A model generated the notes under the pieces. It was not told the DNA's origin and did not search any database. It saw only the letters and a list, made by a program, of their open reading frames with translations. Position numbers and translations under genes: made by a program. A DNA stretch of 64,000 nucleotides from positions 276,762,070 through 276,826,069 of the forward strand of contig NC_134397.1 in assembly GCF_050003625.1 (NCBI RefSeq), read 5' to 3'. Of the stretch, positions 23,617 to 33,858 are shown one piece after another (position 1 is the first letter of the stretch; each line of letters opens with the position of its first letter). The DNA comes from Haematobia irritans (lineage: Eukaryota > Arthropoda > Insecta > Diptera > Muscidae).

Positions 23617-25119
23617 CCAGGCACCCATATTAGGTGAATATTGTACTGCTCAGCCATCTCGTTGAGAGATTTGCGGCAGTCTATGGCCTTTTTTGAGTTA
23701 AGGAACACAGAGTCCAAGGATTTTATTGCAGGTTGACTGTCTTAGTATATATTAATGCCAATAGTTGTTGGAACATTACTTCTCAGCCAATTCACCACCT
23801 CTCTTATTGCCAATATTTCAGCCTGAAAAACACTACAGTGATTAGGTAATCTTTTCGCTATTCGAATTTCCAGATCTTTAGAATATACTCCGAACCCCAC
23901 TTGTCCATTCAATTTGGAGCCATCATCTCCACTAACAGCTCCCACATTGACAGCATTGCTAATGTCAGCATCAAAGTACTCGAAGAATGTGTACAAACTG
24001 CCTATAACATGAACCTTATCAATGGATACACCAGGGAACACCAAGTCCTCATGTTTGTATTCGGGGAAATGACTTGCCAATCTCCAGTAGAATTCAATAA
24101 TGTCCTTGTAGATGGAATAGAAGATGGGATCACGCAAAGAAGTCTCATAGTACATAAGGGGACCTGGCAAATGTTCTCCATATTTACCATAAGGACGACC
24201 ATCATTTACCAAATCACAATACAAAGTATCCAGACTACCGAATTTCTTCAGATCTACACTATCCACATTGCTTTGCAGCATGTTGCCCAATTTCTCGACA
24301 GCCACACGATAATCATCCTTGGTGGTGTCAATGTATTCAGCAATGCGGGTGGTATAGAAGTGTATATCCCTAACGACTTCGTAGTTTTCAGGATGATAGA
24401 AGCTATAGCCATTGGGACGACTGGGGAAACTGACACCTTGGTAGTAGCGCAAGTTGCTGGAATAACCGTAGTCGTAGTGCTCGTACATATTGAAGTGAGG
24501 AATCTCACCCAAGTCATTTGACAAACGTTCCAGATAGTAGCGAGTCAAGAGTTGCTGATGCAAATACAGATACAGTTCACCACGTTTATCTTTCATGAGT
24601 TCTCGGCCCACGGGGCCCTTACCCCAATAGGGATAATCGATGTTGTGATAGTAGTAGAAGGCATTGAAGCCTATATCTTCGGTATAGTAGGCCATAATAT
24701 TTTCGTAGTTCATTTCTCCATATACATTGCTGTAGTTGGACTTGATGACCACATTGTAGGCCTTATCCAGTTTCTTGACATTATGGAAACCATGCATCTT
24801 GAAACGTTCGGCCTTCTCCAAAGTTTCAACATCGAAGAAATACCATGGTAGGATCTCGTAAATGGCTGGCAAGGTAATACCTTGCAAGTCCTCGCGATTT
24901 AGACTAGCTATAGTCAAACTGTAAACAAATAGAGGTTTGTTGACGTGCATGCGAGCCCAATAGACGGCATGAGTGAACGACATCCAGTCCTTGGCATAGT
25001 AGAAAATTCGGGCCAAACCATGAGCATATTCTTCGAATCTCTCAGTAATTGGAGTAAACACTTCATCGTCTTGCAGAGGTTTGTGTTGCCACAATTCGAA
25101 GAACTCTGTTAAAAGTTCC

Positions 25120-26177
25120 TTACGAGCCAAATAAGCGGAGAATACAAGTAAGGATACATTTAAGACACAACTTTTCTTTTAAATTTGGGTTTTGTATACT
25201 TGCTTCTAGGATTTTTAAAGACATGAAATCTTTGACCTCACGACAATATTTTTTTAGTGCCTTGGCAAAGAATCGAAATAAAATTACTAGCTATACGTGA
25301 GTACTACGTTCATGCTAACGAAAAATTCGTTGAAGAAGGAACAACGGACACACATACCCATATATGGAATTTTATTTGAAAAAGAAGAAACATGTTCATT
25401 GGTGGAATATAAACAAAAAATATTGACCTAATATGAAAGACTATTAAACCTACATTTTATATCTGGCAATTTACAAATCAAAGAAATTTTAATTAAAATA
25501 AAGTTCATAATCATTGCCTTAATTTTTTCCTTAAATTTGTGTTTCTCGGTTAAAGTCAAATGTCCTGAAAGTAAGATACATTTTTCTTAATTTAAAGAAC
25601 AATATTTTTGACTTTAAGAAATAATCTTTAATTAACCTAAAATATTAAATCTTTGGATTAAATATACAATAGCTTTAAATATAGGCTAAGGCGTAGGTTT
25701 TTTTATCGTTGGTTTATAGTTTGTTTTTTAATTAATAAAATAGTTTTTATTATGAAGTGTGTGTTATAATTTAGATTTTTTACTCACATTTATTTGTATG
25801 TGAATGGCTTTCGCAAAAAGAGTATGGGATATAGATAGATGTCCTATTTTTAATTTTTTAGAGGCTAGAGTTAAAATCCATGAAAATTGTTCCTAAAACT
25901 CAAATAAAATCCCAAAAAAATATATGGAAAACCACAAATCTTTATGTTTATTGGGACGTAACAACATTTTGTTCGCATTATAAAAATAAACCACTATATT
26001 TCAAATGAAAATGAAGTCCAATTTGTATTTGGGATTGTGATTCGTTTTCAACTGTACAAACTTTTGCTGTACTAAATAGTATTGTAGCGCACCAGTTTGT
26101 TGAGTGGGATTTAAAACTATCTCTTATGAACAGATTCAAAAGTGGGCTAACGCAATTCCCACAAGATTCGTACTCCA
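25120..26177. other. AT-rich non-coding DNA beyond the duplication breakpoint
   Basis: No gene recognised. Fragments resembling MITE interiors (TTTTTTAGTGCC, long A/T runs) are present but without defined ends. Confidence 0.45.
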
Positions 26178-27420
26178 CAGGGTTGCCCTGTCGCAAACTG
26201 TGACTTTTGCGACATACGTTTACGACGCTATAATACGTATGTCGCAAAAGCCGTAAACCTGATGTAAAAAAAAACCTAATTTTGAATTAAAGAAAAAGTG
26301 AATATATTTTAATTTAATTTAATTAGGCTCCCCGATAAAAGGGATGCAAAAAATGCTTTATATTGTATTTATTCAAAACTCTTAGTTTTACATCTATCAT
26401 TCGCAACTTCAAACTATTCTTGGTTTGCTTGATCCATAACGTCCAACCAAGGCTTAGTTGCATCAGCGAATTAGTATTGAAATTAGCTCTAATAAGCCAA
26501 AACATGATTTTATAAAGTTCTCACTTATGCAAGACTTAAGTAGTTTTCCTTCCTTTAAGTTTCTGCAGAAATTATGGAAGGAAAGAATGAGCGAATACCG
26601 ACCGTCTCGTTTACTGCGCCATCAAGTAGTTCATACACACAAAAAAATATCACCAAAATATTTCCAATTAAAAAGTTAATTGAAGTTGAAAATGTTTTCA
26701 ATTAATAAATTAATTGATACAATTAACTTTTTAATCATGATCGAAACATTAAGTTAATTAAGCCAATGATTGAAAAATTTAAAATTTTTAATTAAAAAAT
26801 TAATTGATACAATTAACTTGTTAATCAAATTCGGAAGACTAATTCAGAAAAAAAGTGCTGATTTTTTTTTAAATTTTTAATTAAAAATGTATTTCAAACA
26901 ATCATTTGTTAATCCACATAAAAACTCTAAGTCAATTCAGAAAGTAATTAAAAATAGTTATCTTTTTTAATTAATAAATTAATTGAGTTTTGCAATCAAC
27001 ATCAATTAAATTTTTAATTGAATCAATTAAAAAATTAATTGAAATTTGCTGAAAAAATCAATTAATTTTTTAATCAAGAGTTTTTTCTATGCCCAATTAA
27101 AAATGTTATTGATACTATCATTTTCGTGATTGAAGACATTTCAATTAAAAAATTAATTGGATCAATTAATTTGGTGATTGAATCAGAAAAAAAATTTTTG
27201 TGTGTAGTAATTTTGGCTTGGAGTCTCCAATTAAAATAACTCTATTCTCAAGATTTTAACTTTATGAATATTCCTGAGAATTGAAACTTCTTCGCACATA
27301 TCATCATCTTGGATATCATTCGCTTCCTAGCTGTAGGGACTGAAGTATTTTGAATTTGCGACATATGCTACTTTTTCTACATTTACGCGTAGTAAATGTA
27401 GAAGAGAAGGGAGACAGATA
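26178..27420. mobile_element. hAT-like element copy (right end lost), split by a MITE
   Basis: The left end CAGGGTTGCCCTGTCGCAAA is followed by ACGTTTACGAC motifs. The interior is collinear, in inverse orientation, with 32185-33133. A 569-bp MITE (26636-27204) is inserted. The right end fades near 27420 without the CAGAGATGG tip, so the duplication cannot be checked. Confidence 0.75.
26636..27204. mobile_element. TA-flanked palindromic MITE, inserted in the hAT-like copy
   Basis: The ends CACACAAAAAAAT and TTTTTGTGTG are flanked by TA (26634-26635, 27205-27206). The sibling hAT copy keeps the empty site: the complement of 32675-32695 reads AGTTCATAGTAATTTTGG, that is, with a single TA. The interior belongs to the same family as 11251-11720. 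Confidence 0.9.
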
Positions 27421-27708
27421 AGTATACTGAGATCATTACAGGGACTGACTAATACCCATTTTAAGCTAGTCCATCTCGCCTATTCGCCATTACTTGTGGC
27501 TGAGACTTCTTTAGCAGGCAGATGTTTCCATACCGCTAAAATTTAGTTTTATGCTAACAACTGAAATGTGACGTTTACAACGTTTAAACTAAAACAAAAT
27601 ATATTTTTAAATAAGTTAATTTCAGCATCAGTTAAACAAAGTTTTTCTGTGTGTATCACCAGTGCATCTTTGATCCAGGAAAACAACTGTAATTATTACG
27701 AGTAACTA

Positions 27709-28685
27709 CACCCTCACAAAAAATCGCTTCTGTAACATATACTCCCAAACATATTTTGCTTCAAGCATATACATTTTTGGGTATTGCCCAAACATTTATA
27801 TGTTTGATCTCTTCCAATATATAATATGTTTGAAAGCATATTGGTCTAAACAATATATGTTTGGGTAGTCTAAGTTCTAAACATTTTGTATTTTTGCATC
27901 CAAATTCAATAATGTTGTCTTCTAAAAAACAATATGTTATTATGTGAACATATAATATGTTTGGAAGCATTTTGCACCCAAAAATATTATATGCTTAAAA
28001 AAAATTCTCCCAAACAATATTGTGCTCAAAATTTTATTTATTTATTTATATATTTAGAATCATAATGAATTATGAAAATAAACAGGTAATATAGGTGCTA
28101 ACAACATAGGTTTTTGGCCTGAATGCTCAAAATTTTGTTTCTGCCTAATTGTATATTCCCCTACATCTTTCTCACTTCCACGAGATTTTTTAGTTCTTAG
28201 CACCTTTTTCTGTAATACAAACATTGTAGAAGAAATTATTCAATTTTATGATTTTTATTTTATTTTAATTTTACCTTTTGCCGGACGGGGATTCGAACAG
28301 CGGACCACACAGTTTGTAAGGATCAAAGAAGTAGCTAATCAATTGCCCAAGGAAAAATAAAATGTTAATTTTGTAATAACAAGCAACAACCACCAACTTA
28401 ATTCAATATCGCTCCCTGTTAAATAGCGCTCCAAGTTACTAAACACATATATGTTTATAGGCTATTTCTAAATTAATATATGTTTGCATCCAAGCATATT
28501 ATATTTACAAACATTTTATGTCCCAAACATAATATGTTCTAACATATTAACATATATGTCCCAAACATGTTATGCTAGTTTATGAACATTATAGGCTTGC
28601 ACTCAAAAATATTGTGTTTAAAAATTTGTGTTCCAAACATATAATGTTTATAGCCAAACATATGAAAACAGTTTTTTCATCCGTG
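27709..28685. mobile_element. TA-flanked MITE with ATATGTTTGG-rich arms and a SINE-like core
   Basis: The left end is CACCCTCACAAAAAATCGCT; the right end is complementary to CACGGATGAAAAAAC. Both are flanked by TA (27707-27708, 28686-28687). Both arms consist of repeated, inverted AAACATATAATATGTTTGG motifs. The centre (28130-28345) is a tRNA-derived sequence. A partial relative ends at 58150. Confidence 0.75.
28130..28345 (-). mobile_element. tRNA-derived SINE-like sequence, second family
   Basis: On the minus strand it has a B box CTGTTCGAATCCCCGTCCGGC, then an A-rich stretch, then the conserved body TTTCTTCTACAATGTTTGTA / TTACAGAAAAAGGTGCTAAG. The A box is weak. The same body is found at 49280-49420 and 57862-57960 and decayed at 3950-4085. 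Confidence 0.7.
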
Positions 28686-30116
28686 TATGCAACCCAAACA
28701 TCGGAAAACAACCACCCCGTCCAGCAAGCTAGGCCGTAGCATTTCACCAGAACTTGGCAGAAGAAAAATATCTTTTGTTTCAAATTATTTGTATATAATC
28801 ATACCTTTATTTACTTTATTTTTTTCTTTTTTAACATATAAATCGTTTTTGTTTTGTGTTTATTATTAATTTATTTTTATATTTTAAATATTTGTTTTTG
28901 CACATCATTGCTTAAAAAAAATAAATAAAATAAAACCTTCTAGATTGTTCATCCTCCAAACATTCATTTATTTATAATTTTTTCATGTCCTAAACCACTT
29001 TAAGCAGCTAAAGAAAAAAACTGAAACAGAAACAAAAAACATTTCTAACCAACTGAAAAACAATAAATACAAATATTCCAAAATATTAATTTTTTATTTT
29101 TTTATTTGTGGGTAATTTTTTTTTCACTGTAATCCTTGTTTTCGTCATAGTTGTATGACAGATGTAATTGTAATAATTGATTTCCGGTTTGCTGTGTGAG
29201 AAAGCGACTCAGATTTCAGAGCATTTTCGTTACAGTTAAATTTGTTTACTTTGATTTGAATGGTAGTTTTGATTTTATTATTAATAATTTTTGTTTTCAT
29301 TATTTTTATTACACTATTCCATATCTGAATTCTTCATTTCTCAGTTTTTCTTATATTTGTAATATTTATTTTTTTTTAAGTTTACCTGTAGTTTTGGATT
29401 TAGTTTTTTTTTCTTCGTTTTGTCCACATTGTTGGTGTCTATGCGTGTATGTGTGAGTATGAGAGAGAGTTTATGTGTGGTTATAATTTACATTGATTTC
29501 ACTTCTATGAGGAGATAATTTCACTTTTCCTAAATGGGTTCACAATTTTATTTTTGTCTCTTTGATTTAATTAGTAATGTTTACAATAATTTGATTTATG
29601 CATTTCTCACTTGTTTACATAATTTTTGTTTTATTTTGTCTGTTATAGTTTGTTTTCGGTAAAATTACGTATAATTAAATGCCTTAGTTTATTTACTATA
29701 TATATAAATATTTATTTTTTTAAGACTATGTATTATTTGTTGTATTTGGTTTACGTTTTTTATATAAGAAACATATCCTATAGTTAACATTTCTTTGTTG
29801 GAAAACGTAAAAGCATAAAATTAAATGCATATTTTTTCTTTTGGTTTTGTATTTTTTTTTTGTTACAAAAATTAAACCAATTAAAAAGCTCACTATAAAT
29901 TGTTCAACAAATATTAATCTGTACATGAAAATATATAACAACAACATATTTATTTTATTATAGAACTTTTTACACAAGACTTTTATATATTTTTACTTTT
30001 CCAAGATATATTTACATGTGCTTCTGCTGAAGCTTGTGAATTTATATTTATTTTGCTTTTTACATAAATTTTTTATGTTTCTCACCAACAAAAATGTCAA
30101 GTTAAATAGTATAGTC

Positions 30117-30161
<45 letters not shown>

Positions 30162-31276
30162 AAATTAGATTATATGAAAAACCACCAAGAATAACCAATA
30201 AATCATATGCAATCATACCAAATAAAAACTCTTGAACTATTGTGTTTCGATCAGGACGTGGAAGCCTTTCGTTTAATATTCAAAAACCATACGAGGTGGA
30301 AGATATAAATAAATTAATGATTAGCTTGTTGATCATTTTTAGACGAATTTATATCTGACAAACGAATCGCTACGGCAGTCACATTCAACCTTAATATAGA
30401 ACCAAAAAACAGGACTCTGAGGCATGTTTCGGCTGGGACTTAGAGACCTTTCTTTTAATATTCGAAATTATTTGAAGGTGAAAGATCTATGTCACAGGAA
30501 TTGTCAAGATTTTCGTGTTGGTCATTCTTATATGGGCTTGCTAAATAGCCTCTATTTTGCTTTGAACTAAAAGTAGAAAATTGACAAAACAAAAAATTTC
30601 TTTTAAGTAAACCGATTTTAGTTTTCTTTCCACTAAAAGTCTTTTGTGATACTTCTCTCACATCAAAATAAAAATTTGAAAAAATTACCTAGTTTGGAAT
30701 GATTTTTTTACTTTGTAGACAATTTCATTTATTTTGTAGAATTTTTCAATATTATTAAAGCCAAGTTAACCGTAGTCCAACGAAATTTTCTTTCATGATA
30801 ACATACCCATTTTTAAGTCGAATCACTTAACCATGCGGACAAAACGACGTCATTGAAAAAATTAAGGACTTTTGGCATGGAAAAAACCTTTATATCCGAG
30901 AATTATGTCTGATATTCTAAGAAAATTTCGCAGTCGTATTTTAAGGACAGGAATTCTTTGGCCTCATAATAATATTTTTTCAGTGTAAGTCTCTTTTTGT
31001 AGTTCACTCTTTTTAACGCTCGGCTGGCAGAGGGCAAAATACCTCATCTGTCAATTTTAGGTCAACACTGAAAGTCAATTAAAATGCAAAAGGCGGATCG
31101 AATATTACAAGCCCACTTTCAGTTTTTTTATTTTCAATTTTCGAAACATATAGATTATTGATTTTAATAATAGCATAGGTACAATCATATCTGATTTCAT
31201 AAATCGCAACACAAACGCAAAAAATACATATCAAAGTTTTCACCGGTAATTCACTATCTCAGTCAAGTTAATATTA
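28686..31276. other. very AT-rich non-coding stretch
   Basis: Long T- and A-rich tracts dominate, with a poly(A) run at 30119-30158. Two diverged direct repeats (TTTCG...GGAAGCCTTTCGTTTAATATT near 30246 and TTTCGGCTGGGACTTAGAGA near 30426) are visible. Many short open frames here are composition artefacts. Confidence 0.5.
30119..30158. repeat. poly(A) tract, 40 bp
   Basis: Uninterrupted A run. It could be a retroposon tail or a microsatellite; no retroposon body was recognised beside it. Confidence 0.9.
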
Positions 31277-31785
31277 CACCCAAAAAAAGTGAACCCACCG
31301 GGGAAGAAAATGTAGGTTTATTTTAGAAAATTTTAACTAAAATAATTTTCTAATTGCAACATGTTACAAATAAGTTAATACTTTTTGTCAAATTGAAGAA
31401 AATTTGTTAAAAATAATTAATTTTTTTTTCTCTTGTTTAAGAAAATTTCAAATGTTGAAAGAAAAAATTGGATTTAAAAATTGTTAAAATGTCTTTAGCG
31501 CTATACAAAGTTCATAACAGGTACAATTTTAGTAAAATTTGAACTCAATTTAAGCAAACTTCTGCCATGTTAGGAACACATGAATTATTTTATTTCTTAG
31601 TAAAATTGTGCACTATATTTGTATACAACTTTCTTTCTTGTTTTTAGTTCACGCCATTAAAGTGAGCAAAAAATTATTCAAATAAAGAACATTTACTCAT
31701 ATTGTGCAAAATTTAACAAAAATCAACTAATCTTCATGAACTAAAATAAAGTTCAGTTGGCATTAGAGCCCCTTTTTTCTGGGTG
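31277..31785. mobile_element. TA-flanked MITE with CACCCARAAAAAA ends
   Basis: The left end is CACCCAAAAAAAGTGAACCC; the right end is complementary to CACCCAGAAAAAAGGGG. TA lies on both sides (31275-31276, 31786-31787). The interior is AT-rich without coding sequence. Confidence 0.75.
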
Positions 31786-32184
31786 TAGACTTCTATATGA
31801 CATCCATATGATCAGAGGTGAAAACGGAATCGAACTGAAACCACTATTACATCAGAAGTTACTTTTGCCTTTATGCGATATTGGAGTGTGTGTCCTTTCG
31901 AGGTTTTGTATTGGTGTAGATCTCATCTTTAACATGGCTTCGTGAGGGGTTAAAGCAAAAGATCTCGGTGACCAATTATGGTCTCCTCTTCGTAGTTACA
32001 AGGTGAGAGTATCAGAAAGCATTTGTTTGTTAAATCTGAAAAAGTCTACTCACCAACTTTTTAAAAACTTGCCTAATAACAAAATTGGATTAGTCAATTT
32101 GTCACGATTTTCAAAAAATCTAAAGTAAATTTTCTGATTTTGAAGACAACAAAAACGTCGACTTCGAAAAGTCGATAACACGGT
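31786..32184. other. non-coding spacer
   Basis: A 62-codon frame starts at 31757 inside the preceding MITE and runs to 31945; it has no recognisable motif. Nothing else seen. Confidence 0.4.
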
Positions 32185-33133
32185 CAGAGATGGTCTGTAT
32201 CAAGCTTTTTTTAGATTTGCGACTGTAACACGGTCAGAGATGGTCTGTATCAAGCTTTTTTAGATTTGCGACTGTCACAAAGAAACGTCGTAAACGTCAC
32301 GTACGCGCCGTAAATGTAGAAAAAGTAGCAAACGTCGCAAACTCTAAATACTTCAGTCCCTTCAGCTAGGAAGCGAATGATATCCAAGATGATGATATGT
32401 GCGAAGAAGTTTCAATTCTCATGAACGTTCATAAAGTTATTAACGTGTTAAAAACCAAAAAAAAAACTTGATAATAGAGTTAAGGTAGAATTACATACCA
32501 TGCGTTCAATGCGTATGTTACAATGCGTCCGATGATTGAAGAGTTGACATTTCTCTTTGAAATCAAAAGCTCGAATAGTCTGCCACAAACAGAAAAAAAA
32601 ATTAACCCTTCCATCAACGCACGGACGCATGGTGTGTAATTCATCCTTTATATCAATTGGAGACACCAAACCAAAATTACTATGAACTACTTGATTGCGC
32701 CGCAAACGAGACGACCGGTATTCATTCATCCTTTCTTTCCATAATTTCTGCAGAAACTGGAAGGAAGGAAAACTACTTAAGTCTTGCATAAGTGTATTTT
32801 TGCTTAGAGAGAATTTTATAAAATCACTTTTTGGCTTATTTAGTGTTAATCTCCAACTAATTAAATTTTTTCAAAATTGTAGCTAGTCATTCGCTGATGC
32901 AACTAAGGCTTAGGTGGACATTATGGACCACACAAATGAAGAATAGTTTGAAGTTGCGAATGAGAGATGTAAAACTAGTAGAGATTTGAATAAATACAAT
33001 ATAAAGTATTTTTTGCATCCCTTTTATCGGGGAGCCTAACTAAATTAAATTAAAAAATATTCACAATTTCTTTAATTCAAAGTTAGGTTTTTTTTACATT
33101 AGACATACCACAATTTGCGACGGACCAACCCTG
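32185..33133. mobile_element. non-autonomous hAT element, 949 bp
   Basis: The left end CAGAGATGGTCTGTATCAAG and right end (inverted) CAGGGTTGGTCCGTCGCAAA are flanked by AACACGGT / AATACGGT (32177-32184, 33134-33141; 7 of 8 match). The left terminal 50 bp, including the flanking AACACGGT, are tandemly duplicated, so the CAGAGATGG tip also occurs at 32235. A small MITE is inserted at 32483-32648. No transposase is present. Confidence 0.85.
32483..32648. mobile_element. 166-bp MITE (AGGTAGAATTACATACCATG ends) in the hAT element
   Basis: Inverted ends of about 25-30 bp carry ATTACATACCATGCGTT-type sequence, flanked by TA (32481-32482, 32649-32650). The sibling copy at 26178-27420 has the empty site (near 27237, AAAATAACTCTA). 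Two more copies sit in tandem at 33548-33854. Confidence 0.8.
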
Positions 33134-33141
33134 AATACGGT

Positions 33142-33547
33142 TCTATAATTTTTACCATAAAAGAGTAGTGGTTTCATTATTTGTGTGGATTGTAGCGACG
33201 GCGACTGCAACTGCTAATCCAACAACTAAGTTTGAAAGACTCGACCAGGTCATAAACCCCACCAAACTGTCACATGTTAATGATGGAAAACTGTTAATTA
33301 AAAACTATGGGCGTTTCCGAACCCCAGATGTGTCAACATTTTTTATTGAAATAGCCACCGAAGTGGGAATGGGCTTCAGCAGTCAAGAAGATTTAATCGT
33401 TTGCAAAATCATCACCAGTTTTGTTTCGTGAATTTGATAATAATTAACAATCAATACATCGTACAAGCGTATATCTGTGACATGTCAAATGCCACAGAAT
33501 AAAAGCTTAAAAATTTAGAATATTATTCAACGCATGAAAGAGCTTTA
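33142..33547 (+). other. unassigned 88-codon open frame (33168-33431) and flanks
   Basis: The frame is compositionally richer than its surroundings and opens with a hydrophobic run (SLFVWIVATATATA), but its listed first codon is GTG, no ATG begins it, and I recognise no family. It could be an orphan exon or a transposon remnant. Its position between a hAT element and a MITE pair makes a mobile origin plausible. Confidence 0.3.
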
Positions 33548-33854
33548 AGGTAGAATTACATACCATGCGTTCAATGCGTCCGTTGATTAAAGAGTTGAAA
33601 TTTCTCTTTGAAATCCAAAGCTCGAATAGTCTGCCGCAAACAGAAAAAATCAACCCTTCCATCAACGCACAGAATGACGCATGGTGTGTAATTCAACTTT
33701 TAAGGTTGAGTTACATATCATGCGTTAATCCGTGCGTTCATGAAAGGGTTGATTTTTTCAGTTTGAAGCACTCTAACAAAACTGTTGTTTTCAAAGAGAA
33801 AATGCAACTCTTCAATCAACTGACGCATTAAAGCATGGTATGTAACTCAACCTT
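33548..33854. mobile_element. two small MITEs in tandem sharing one TA
   Basis: Copy 1 is 33548-33700 and copy 2 is 33703-33854, separated only by TA at 33701-33702 and flanked by TA at 33546-33547 and 33855-33856. Each has inverted ends of the AGGTTGAATTACATACCATG type. They are related to the copy at 32483-32648. Confidence 0.8.
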
Positions 33855-33858
33855 TACA

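Larger units (their letters stand above)
22418..23923 (-). mobile_element. 5'-truncated RNase H-bearing non-LTR retrotransposon (I/LOA-like)
   Basis: It is flanked by a perfect 11-bp duplication CATCTCCACTA (22407-22417 and 23924-23934). On the minus strand it starts inside an RNase H domain: DGSK (first Asp) at the junction, AEILAI (Glu), DSQPAIKS (Asp, directly preceded by an in-frame TAA at 23742-23744), then WVPGHRNIPGNCEAD. A C-terminal Cys/His cluster CISCHDVEEK...HLLCEC follows and the frame ends at 22555. The 3' UTR finishes with AATAGTCTAAGTGAGCCTG...GGGCTGCCAC and TAACCTAACC repeats. RT and endonuclease were lost by 5' truncation. A hAT element interrupts it at 23092-23616 exactly between WVPG and HRN. 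Its 3' tail matches the SINE at 2517-2859. Confidence 0.9.
21405..25119 (-). repeat. segmental duplicate of the Lsp2 locus
   Basis: Homology to about 11120-13819 runs from the 3' flank (the block GCATTTGCATGTA near 21410 matches GTATTTGCATGTA near 11135) through the coding region and stops abruptly at 25119, inside codon 77 of Lsp2. Beyond that the sequence is unrelated. The MITE at 11251-11720 is missing here and the LINE at 22418-23923 is extra. It is a direct repeat of the parent, about 7-8 kb away. Confidence 0.85.
21746..25119 (-). pseudogene. larval serum protein 2 duplicate, 5'-truncated and interrupted
   Basis: Two pieces of a second hexamerin gene, 23924-25119 (upstream coding part) and 21746-22417 (C-terminal part ending in the same residues as the parent), are separated by a retrotransposon. 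The first 76 codons, including the signal peptide and the promoter, are missing. Against the intact gene there is an 8-bp deletion near 22308 and a 17-bp net deletion near 22235, both frameshifting. Elsewhere the copies differ by only scattered substitutions, so duplication and decay look relatively recent. It cannot make a secreted hexamerin. The open frame at 23742-25130 runs across the junction into the LINE. Confidence 0.92.

Noticed and set aside
30119..30158. Poly(A) tail of a processed pseudogene
   Set aside because: No recognisable cDNA-like body precedes it on either strand, and no target duplication was seen.
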